NCBI GenBank assembly: GCA_958415245.1
Contig: CATYYP010000043.1
Location: 1 to 10,192, forward strand
Direction: 5' to 3'
Source of the DNA: Schaalia odontolytica
GTDB lineage: Bacteria; Actinomycetota; Actinomycetes; Actinomycetales; Actinomycetaceae
Length of the DNA: 10,192 nucleotides
Part shown: one piece after another, positions 7,006 to 10,192 of the stretch
Layout: each line of letters starts with the position of its first letter
How positions within the stretch are numbered: the first letter of the stretch is position 1
The notes under the pieces: generated by a model
Seen by the model: the letters and a program-made list of their open reading frames with translations, nothing else
What the model was told of the DNA's origin: nothing
The model's database searches: none
Made by a program: the position numbers and the translations under genes

Positions 7006-7878
7006 GTGTCCGATCACGCGCCTGCTCGCCGCACCGCGTCCAAGCCGCGTTGGTATTGGGTGAGCCTCGCGGTCCTTCTCATTGTCATTGCACTCACCGC
7101 GTACCCTGCGTTCACGCAGCACCCCCACCAGCCGGCCCTTGAGGACTTTTTCCCGACCGTGATTTTCGGTGAGGGGACTTTCTTTGAGTTCAACCGACTG
7201 ACTCTCGCCCGCGTCATCATGGGCGTACTCGTCTCGCTCATCCTCGTCGCAGTCGCGCGCAAGCCTCAGCTGGTGCCGAGCCGCGGCCAGATGGCCGTCG
7301 AGGCAATCGCCGGTTACATTCGCGACAATGTTGCTCTCGACATGCTTGGCCCCAAGACCGGCCGCAAGTTCTCCGGCTTCATTGGCTTCCTGTTCTTTGG
7401 CGTCCTGTCGATGAACATTGCGGGCATCATTCCCGGCATCAACATCGCAGCCTCGTCGGTCGTCGCCGTCCCGATGGTTTTCGCTCTCATCACCTACGTG
7501 ACCTTCATCGGTGCGGGTATCGCCAAGCAGGGCGTCGGCGGTTTCTTCTCCTCGCAGCTTTTCCCGCCGGGACTGCCCGTCCCCATGTACCTGCTGATCA
7601 CGCCCATCGAGTTCCTCTCGAACTTTATCGTTCGCCCCGTCACGCTGACCCTGCGTCTTCTGTGCAACATGATCTCGGGCCACCTCCTGCTGGGTATGAC
7701 CTACTTTGGAACGGCGATTCTGCTCCACGAGCTCTCCGTCCTGTCTGCCGCGTCCGCACTGACCGGTGCCGCCATGTTCGTCATGACGGGCTTCGAGGTC
7801 TTCGTTGCCTTCCTGCAGGCGTACATTTTCACGATCCTGTCGACCGTCTACATCAAGCTTTCCGTCGAACATCACTGA
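7006..7878 (+). CDS. atpB: F1Fo ATP synthase subunit a
   Basis: Subunit a forms the proton half-channels beside the c-ring in the membrane. With the GTG start at 7006 the protein has 290 residues. It has a first membrane helix near 17-35, a soluble loop with HPHQPALEDFFP (39-50), and four or five further helices. The essential arginine of the family is R217 in LTLRLLCNM, followed by N221 and H226 in the GHLLLG segment. The start is set by AAGGAGG at 6991-6997. It is the first atp gene of the operon. A 41-nt gap with a small hairpin separates it from atpE. Confidence 0.96.
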   Translation: MSDHAPARRTASKPRWYWVSLAVLLIVIALTAYPAFTQHPHQPALEDFFPTVIFGEGTFFEFNRLTLARVIMGVLVSLILVAVARKPQLVPSRGQMAVEAIAGYIRDNVALDMLGPKTGRKFSGFIGFLFFGVLSMNIAGIIPGINIAASSVVAVPMVFALITYVTFIGAGIAKQGVGGFFSSQLFPPGLPVPMYLLITPIEFLSNFIVRPVTLTLRLLCNMISGHLLLGMTYFGTAILLHELSVLSAASALTGAAMFVMTGFEVFVAFLQAYIFTILSTVYIKLSVEHH

Positions 7879-7883
7879 CCCCC

Positions 7884-7899
7884 AACGCCACCCGGCGTT
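7884..7899 (+). promoter_or_regulatory. Intercistronic hairpin between atpB and atpE
   Basis: AACGCC (7884-7889) and GGCGTT (7894-7899) are perfect inverted repeats around an ACCC loop. No U-tract follows, so it does not look like a terminator. It may affect mRNA stability or the high translation needed for the multi-copy c subunit. That role is inference. Confidence 0.4.
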
Positions 7900-7904
7900 A
7901 CTAA

Positions 7905-9510
<1,606 letters not shown>

Positions 9511-9557
9511 CACTTCTCGTACACACATTATTTTCTTTTACCTAGTTAGGAATCCTC
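9511..9557 (+). promoter_or_regulatory. AT-rich spacer and ribosome site before atpA
   Basis: This 47-nt gap is about 64 percent A+T, against roughly 36 percent for the window, with a pyrimidine- and T-rich stretch at 9529-9540. AGGAA at 9548-9552 serves atpA. No hairpin precedes the T-rich part, so it is not an intrinsic terminator. It may be an unstructured initiation region that raises atpA translation, or it may hide a weak internal promoter. I cannot decide between these. Confidence 0.4.
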
Positions 9558-10192
9558 ATGGCTGACCTCAGCATCTCCCCGGAGGAAATCCGCGGAGCAC
9601 TGGACTCCTTTATGGAGTCCTACCGTCCGGCGGACGTGGCCACCGAAGAGGTGGGTCACGTCATCGAAACGGCCGATGGTATCGCGCACGTCGAGGGCCT
9701 GCCCGGCACCATGGCGAACGAGCTGCTGCGTTTCGAGGACGGGACGCTGGGCCTGGCCATGAACCTCGACCAGCGCGAGATCGGCGCCGTTGTCCTCGGT
9801 GACTTCGGCGGTATCGAAGAGGGCCAGGTCGTGCACCGCACGGGCGAGGTTCTCTCGGTTCCCGTTGGTGACGGCTACCTTGGCCGCACGGTTGACCCGC
9901 TCGGCCGCCCGATTGACGGCCTCGGCGAGATCACGGACCTGGACGGGCGCCGCGCGCTCGAGCTGCAGGCCCCCGGCGTTATGGCGCGTAAGAGTGTCCA
10001 CGAGCCCCTCGCGACCGGCCTGAAGGCCATCGACTCGATGATCCCGGTTGGCCGTGGCCAGCGTCAGCTCATCATCGGCGACCGCAAGACCGGTAAGACC
10101 GCGATCGCCCTCGACACGATCCTCAACCAGCGCGAGAACTGGAAGAGCGGCGACCCGAACAAGCAGGTGCGTTGCATCTACGTGGCGATCGG
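9558..10192 (+). CDS. atpA: F1Fo ATP synthase subunit alpha, 3' end outside window
   Basis: The first 211 codons are present and the frame runs off the right edge. Alpha forms the non-catalytic nucleotide sites of the F1 hexamer. The N-terminal beta-barrel region includes [13 protein letters not shown], and the P-loop GDRKTGKTA is at 174-182 (K180 and T181 bind phosphate). The lysine in place of the usual glutamine after GDR, and the following [10 protein letters not shown], resemble the mycobacterial protein. Alpha rather than beta is shown by GDR.TGKT and by the ISPEEIR start. The ATG at 9558 follows AGGAA at 9548-9552. Confidence 0.97.
   Translation, partial: MADLSISPEEIRGALDSFMESYRPADVATEEVGHVIETADGIAHVEGLPGTMANELLRFEDGTLGLAMNLDQREIGAVVLGDFGGIEEGQVVHRTGEVLSVPVGDGYLGRTVDPLGRPIDGLGEITDLDGRRALELQAPGVMARKSVHEPLATGLKAIDSMIPVGRGQRQLIIGDRKTGKTAIALDTILNQRENWKSGDPNKQVRCIYVAI

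Noticed and set aside
7003..7875. Minus-strand open frame opposite atpB (290 codons)
   Set aside because: It mirrors atpB almost exactly, is highly charged and low in complexity, and has no independent support.

Overview
The window is a high-GC (roughly mid-60s percent by eye) stretch of an actinobacterial chromosome. All supported genes lie on the + strand. The order rpmE, prfA, prmC, tsaC-type gene, rfe/wecA-type gene, small membrane protein, atpB, atpE, atpF, atpH, atpA is, as I recall it, the gene order of Mycobacterium tuberculosis Rv1298 to Rv1308. Here, however, b and delta are separate proteins, whereas in mycobacteria b and delta are fused. Together with the protein style this suggests an Actinomycetaceae member (Actinomyces/Schaalia-like). 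That genus-level guess is inference only.

Region 1 (1-2306) holds two tandem paralogous genes of unknown function. The first is cut by the left window edge. Each combines an N-terminal membrane segment, a long charged helical region and a conserved C-terminal block (YNPA..IRLTANSAG). They are the only genes here that do not belong to the conserved cluster.

Region 2 (2307-2838) is the rpmE transcription unit. It has a good sigma70-type promoter, a leader of about 120 nt that can fold into a three-way junction, the zinc-type L31 gene, and a long-stemmed terminator-like hairpin before prfA.

Region 3 (2839-6905) is a tightly packed run of five genes. Release factor 1 is followed by its own glutamine methyltransferase, a threonylcarbamoyl-AMP synthase for tRNA t6A, a polyprenyl-phosphate GlcNAc-1-phosphate transferase and a 97-residue membrane protein in the usual atpI position. 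Adjacent genes overlap by 4 nt or nearly touch, which suggests translational coupling. The transferase lacks the aspartate normally seen in its MGDxG motif.

Region 4 (6906-10192) is the start of the F1Fo ATP synthase operon: a probable promoter, then subunits a, c, b, delta and the first 211 codons of alpha, which runs off the right edge. It has a small hairpin between atpB and atpE and an AT-rich spacer before atpA.

Most of the window is ordinary housekeeping DNA. I found no CRISPR array, mobile element, tRNA, rRNA or defence system. The items most worth a second look are the tandem unknown paralogs, the rpmE leader, and the altered active-site motif in the WecA-like protein.
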